From Bacteroidaceae bacterium (GTDB taxonomy: Bacteria; Bacteroidota; Bacteroidia; Bacteroidales; Bacteroidaceae), in the NCBI GenBank assembly GCA_017551845.1, contig JAFZKR010000017.1:1-44728 (forward strand): a stretch of 44,728 nucleotides of DNA, in the 5' to 3' direction. The notes under the pieces are model-generated. The model was not told the origin of the DNA. It did not search any database and saw only the letters and a list, made by a program, of their open reading frames with translations. Positions 41,401 through 44,728 of the stretch are shown here, piece by piece. The translations under genes and the position numbers were made by a program. Numbering within the stretch: position 1 is the first letter of the stretch; each line of letters opens with the position of its first letter.

Positions 41401-44400
41401 ATGAGAAAATTTCTCTTAATGTTGACTGCTTTTTTGAGTGGAGGTTTCGCCTTTGCTCAGAACGTGCAAGTTACAGGTGTTGCAACATCGGCCGAGGATG
41501 GCACTCCAATGCCGGCGGTTGCAGTGGCAGTACAGGGAACCGGCAGAGGTACCACTACCAATCTGGACGGTGTCTATTCAATTTCTGTACCTTCTAATGG
41601 TACTTTGGTGTTTTCTTTCTTGGGATATGACGATGCAGTTGTACCTGTAAATGGAAGAACAGTTATTAACGTAGCTCTTCAACCTGGTTCTATTCAAGTT
41701 GATGATGTCGTTATTACTGCAACTGGTTTGAAGCGTTCTGAGAAAGCTCTTGGTTATGCTTCAACAACTATCAAATCTGACGAGATCATTCGTGGTCATG
41801 CTGCAGAAGCAATGTCCGGTCTTGTAGGTAAGGTTGCCGGTGTCCAGATTTCATCTTCAGGTTCCACTGGTACTTCACAGAAGGTTATCATCCGTGGTTA
41901 TTCATCTCTGACTGGTAGTAACCAGCCTTTGTATGTGATTGACGGTGTTCCAATGTCAAACGGTGTAGGAGGTTATCAGGGTCTTAACAACTCAATCGAC
42001 TTCGGTAACGCAGCCGCTGATATCAACCCCGAAGATATTGAATCAATTACAGTACTTAAGGGCGCTTCAGCTACAGCTCTATATGGTTCACGTGCTGGTA
42101 ACGGTGCTATTCTTATAACTACAAAACGCGGTGCCCAGAATGAGAAGACCATTGTAACATATGACGGTTCATTCCAGGCAATGCAAGTGTTACGTATCCC
42201 GCAGATTCAGAACAAGTTTGGTCAGGGATGGTTCTATTCATACGATGGAAACTATTTTGAGAACTACTCACCTACTGAGAACGGTTCTTGGGGTAACGCT
42301 CTTGACGGCCGTCAGGTAGAGTGGAGACCGGGAGCAGCATCGGCTGGTCTTGCCGATCCTTCTTATACCACATTTGATTATAAGGAGAACTCACTTAAGA
42401 ACTTCTACACTACTGGTTTTGAAGCAAACAACACTGTTTCTGTTCAGGGTGGCACAAAGAATACTGCGTTCTTCGTATCTTACAGTAATGTTTCGTCGAA
42501 TGGTATCCTTCCCGGTAATGATGATTACTTTAAGCGTAATACTTTGTCGTTCCGTGGCAACACAAAAATGTTTAAAGATAAGGCTTGGTTGAACTACAGT
42601 GCCAACTATGTGAACAAGAAGGTTCGCAATGCTATGACAGGTCAGGGCGGTGATGGTTCTGTTATCTATCAGGATATTCTTCAGTATCCTGTCAATATTG
42701 ACTATGCCGATCTTAAGGATTATAATGATGTCCGCAATAACGCTGATAACTTCTATACACCTTATGCACAGAACCCATGGTGGATCCTTGATCACAATTT
42801 CGCTACTTATGAGGATGACAGGTTCTACGGCAATGCCGAGTTCGGAATTGATGTTTTCAAGGGAACACAGTTTATTGTAAGAGGTGGTATGGATATCACG
42901 AATTATCGCAATTCATATTATAATGATTTGTGGACATTCTCAGCTGGTTCATACACAGAAAACGAAGGAGGCTCTGTTGAAATAGGTTCATTTGATCAGT
43001 CTGCTGGTGTTTCCAGACAGTATGATGTCAATGCCTTGCTTAACGGTGATTACAAATTTGGAACAGATTTTTCACTGCATGCAGTTGCAGGTCTCAATGC
43101 AAACGAGCGCTCGGGCTATGCTATTGGTGGTTCTCTTCAGGGCTTGGCTGTTGAAAAGTGGGCAAACTTCAGCAACACAAACGCTGCAACTCCAAGAGCA
43201 TCATCTTCACTTTCCAAGCGCCGTCTTATGGGCTTGTATGGACAGGCTGATTTAGGTTATAAAGATGCTGTTTATCTGACATTGTCTGCCCGTAATGACT
43301 GGTCGTCAACACTTCCTATCAATGACAATTCATTCTTCTATTGGGGAGCTAATGCTTCGGTCATTCTCACAGATCTTCTTGATATTAAGAGTGATGTCCT
43401 GAGTTTTGCAAAGCTTCGCGCAGGCTATGGTAAGACAGGTAATGATGCTCCGGCATATTTGACTGCAGGTTATTATTCACCTGCAAGCGCTACTGGTGGA
43501 TTCGGTTCGCTCACATTCCCGTTGAACGGTTATCTTGGATTAACTCGCCGTTCAATCGTTCCTTCAACAGACTTGAAGCCTGAAATCTCAACTGAGAAGG
43601 AGATAGGATTTGATGTCCGTCTCTTTGACAGCCGTGTTACAATTGACTTGGCTTTCTATGACAAGTCAACAAGCAATCAGATTATTACAGCTTCATTGGC
43701 ACCTGAATCAGGATATACGTCAAAAGTTCGCAATGTCGGTTTGATAAGTAACAAGGGTATTGAGCTTGCATTAGGTTTTGTGCCAGTAAGGACCAAGGAT
43801 CTTGAATGGAATATTCTGTATACATTCACCAAGAACAATAACGAAGTTAAAGAACTTTGGGATGACGTTCAGGAATACAACATCTACGGTCTTAGCGGTG
43901 GACCTCAGCTGATAGCAAAGGTTGGTGAACCTATGGGCACTTGGATTGATTACAAGGTAGTGACCGTTGATGATGAGACCAGTCCTTATTATGGTATGAC
44001 CGTTGTTAATGCAAATACTGGTTATCCTTTGTATGATAGTTCAGAAACTGAAGTTCTTGGAAAGGCTGATTATGATTTCTCAATGGGTCTGTCCAACTCA
44101 ATCCGTTGGAAGGATTTGACATTCGGATTCAGCTTTGACTGGAGACAAGGTGGTCTTATGTATTCTGCAACCAAAGGAATCGTAATGTTCAATGGTAATG
44201 CTGAAGAAACCATGTATAACATGCGTGATCCGTTCGTATGGCCAAATGCTGTATATGAAGATGCAAACGGTTATCATGAAAATAATGTTCCTGTTGACCA
44301 GTATTATACAATGAATGGAGTATGGTATTCTAACTACAACTACGTTCGTTATCGTGATAACCTGCTTGACAAGACATACATTAAACTTCGTGACCTGAGT

Positions 44401-44622
44401 CTTACTTATGACCTTCCCAAATCATTGGTAAGTAGAGTTAAGTGGATACAGTCTGCTCAAGTTTCTTTAGTAGGACGTAACCTCCTTATGTGGACTCCCA
44501 AACAGGGACTTATTGATCCTGATATGACCAACTATGGTAACGATCTTGAGTCACAATACGGTGAGTATTATTCATCACCTACCACACGTTCATTTGGTGG
44601 TGGTTTAAAGATTGTCTTCTAA
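41401..44622 (+). CDS. SusC/RagA-like TonB-dependent outer-membrane transporter
   Basis: This 1073-residue nutrient receptor works with a SusD-like lid lipoprotein. A signal peptide (MRKFLLMLTAFLSGGFAFAQ) is followed by a carboxypeptidase-regulatory-like domain (about 23-100, ending IQVDDVVITATG, the TonB-box region). The plug domain comes next (LVGKVAGVQISSSGST, QPLYVIDGVP, INPEDIESITVLKGASATALYGSRAGNGAILITTKRG), then a 22-strand barrel closing in FGGGLKIVF. The frame opens at TTG 41329 but ATG 41401 starts the signal peptide. Base and codon use are more A+T-rich than in upstream genes. Substrate (glycan or peptide) cannot be told; no glycosidase is in view. Confidence 0.94.
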   Translation: MRKFLLMLTAFLSGGFAFAQNVQVTGVATSAEDGTPMPAVAVAVQGTGRGTTTNLDGVYSISVPSNGTLVFSFLGYDDAVVPVNGRTVINVALQPGSIQVDDVVITATGLKRSEKALGYASTTIKSDEIIRGHAAEAMSGLVGKVAGVQISSSGSTGTSQKVIIRGYSSLTGSNQPLYVIDGVPMSNGVGGYQGLNNSIDFGNAAADINPEDIESITVLKGASATALYGSRAGNGAILITTKRGAQNEKTIVTYDGSFQAMQVLRIPQIQNKFGQGWFYSYDGNYFENYSPTENGSWGNALDGRQVEWRPGAASAGLADPSYTTFDYKENSLKNFYTTGFEANNTVSVQGGTKNTAFFVSYSNVSSNGILPGNDDYFKRNTLSFRGNTKMFKDKAWLNYSANYVNKKVRNAMTGQGGDGSVIYQDILQYPVNIDYADLKDYNDVRNNADNFYTPYAQNPWWILDHNFATYEDDRFYGNAEFGIDVFKGTQFIVRGGMDITNYRNSYYNDLWTFSAGSYTENEGGSVEIGSFDQSAGVSRQYDVNALLNGDYKFGTDFSLHAVAGLNANERSGYAIGGSLQGLAVEKWANFSNTNAATPRASSSLSKRRLMGLYGQADLGYKDAVYLTLSARNDWSSTLPINDNSFFYWGANASVILTDLLDIKSDVLSFAKLRAGYGKTGNDAPAYLTAGYYSPASATGGFGSLTFPLNGYLGLTRRSIVPSTDLKPEISTEKEIGFDVRLFDSRVTIDLAFYDKSTSNQIITASLAPESGYTSKVRNVGLISNKGIELALGFVPVRTKDLEWNILYTFTKNNNEVKELWDDVQEYNIYGLSGGPQLIAKVGEPMGTWIDYKVVTVDDETSPYYGMTVVNANTGYPLYDSSETEVLGKADYDFSMGLSNSIRWKDLTFGFSFDWRQGGLMYSATKGIVMFNGNAEETMYNMRDPFVWPNAVYEDANGYHENNVPVDQYYTMNGVWYSNYNYVRYRDNLLDKTYIKLRDLSLTYDLPKSLVSRVKWIQSAQVSLVGRNLLMWTPKQGLIDPDMTNYGNDLESQYGEYYSSPTTRSFGGGLKIVF

Positions 44623-44639
44623 TAAATACATTACGTTAT

Positions 44640-44728
44640 ATGAAAAAGATTTCATCAACTTTATTGGCAGCTGCACTTGTATTAACCGGTTGCCAGGATT
44701 GGTTGGATATCAATACGAACCCCAATTA
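44640..44728 (+). CDS. SusD/RagB-like nutrient-binding lipoprotein (5' part only)
   Basis: The first 29 codons are present before the window ends: a lipoprotein signal MKKISSTLLAAALVLTGC with the lipidated Cys at residue 18, then QDWLDINTNPN, a start typical of SusD/RagB proteins. It begins 17 bases after the SusC-like stop, the invariant SusC-SusD order. The product would cap the SusC barrel from outside. Confidence 0.88.
   Translation, partial: MKKISSTLLAAALVLTGCQDWLDINTNPN

Noticed and set aside
1..44728. tRNA/rRNA genes, CRISPR arrays, insertion sequences or defence islands
   Set aside because: I saw no cloverleaf-like segments, spaced identical repeats, transposase-like frames or restriction/toxin genes in any gap; gene density leaves little unexplained space.

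Overview
The window reads as a chromosomal segment of a Bacteroidota bacterium, most likely order Bacteroidales. Four kinds of evidence support this: type IX secretion genes (porU, porV, sprA); a SusC/SusD-type outer-membrane pair; an N-succinylornithine-type carbamoyltransferase, a DUF4290 protein and a NigD-like lipoprotein; and promoters of the Bacteroidota TAnnTTTG (-7) type in front of nearly every transcription unit, with A-rich translation starts and no clear Shine-Dalgarno sequences. Genus cannot be settled by reading. Almost everything is core or conserved accessory content. I see no tRNA or rRNA gene, CRISPR array, insertion sequence, prophage or integron.

Layout. Positions 1-3.3 kb hold the end of a small membrane protein, then the ribosomal units rplM-rpsI and rpsB-tsf, each with its own promoter and a structured 5' leader. 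A perfect 19-bp inverted repeat at 3306-3344 separates tsf from a convergent SUI1/YciH-like gene. Positions 3.76-9.9 kb hold a four-gene unit: a FAH-family enzyme, porU, porV and ispF. Positions 9.9-11.9 kb (minus strand) hold yicC-gmk-nadD. A reverse rubrerythrin stands alone at 12.0 kb. Positions 12.7-20.7 kb hold an eight-gene plus-strand run: tsaB, DUF4290, murA, rimM, an M23 peptidase, dxr, rseP and an NSS transporter. It mixes tRNA modification, peptidoglycan and isoprenoid precursor synthesis, ribosome maturation and envelope proteolysis.

Positions 20.7-31.0 kb hold a minus-strand lipoprotein, a plus-strand CCA-adding enzyme, and minus-strand ruvA-sprA, where sprA alone takes 7.2 kb. 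Then come ddh (diaminopimelate), a minus-strand MORN-repeat protein with an outer-membrane-barrel-like C-terminus, and a plus-strand DUF2007-proB-proA-argF' unit for proline and arginine synthesis. Positions 36.5-41.0 kb (minus strand) hold a five-gene envelope unit: PASTA protein, pseudouridine synthase, ddl, acyltransferase and NigD-like lipoprotein. After a 409-bp A+T-rich gap the window ends in a SusC-like receptor and the first 29 codons of its SusD-like partner.

Themes. PorU, PorV and SprA are three parts of one secretion route: SprA is the outer-membrane channel, PorV the shuttle and PorU the sortase. MurA, Ddl, Ddh, the M23 peptidase and the PASTA protein all concern peptidoglycan. 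I found no clear new multi-gene system. The best candidates for undescribed biology are the two ribosomal-protein leader RNAs (rplM and rpsB), the SusC leader, the MORN/barrel protein, the PASTA-Ddl-acyltransferase-NigD operon, and residue-level departures in NadD and ArgF'.
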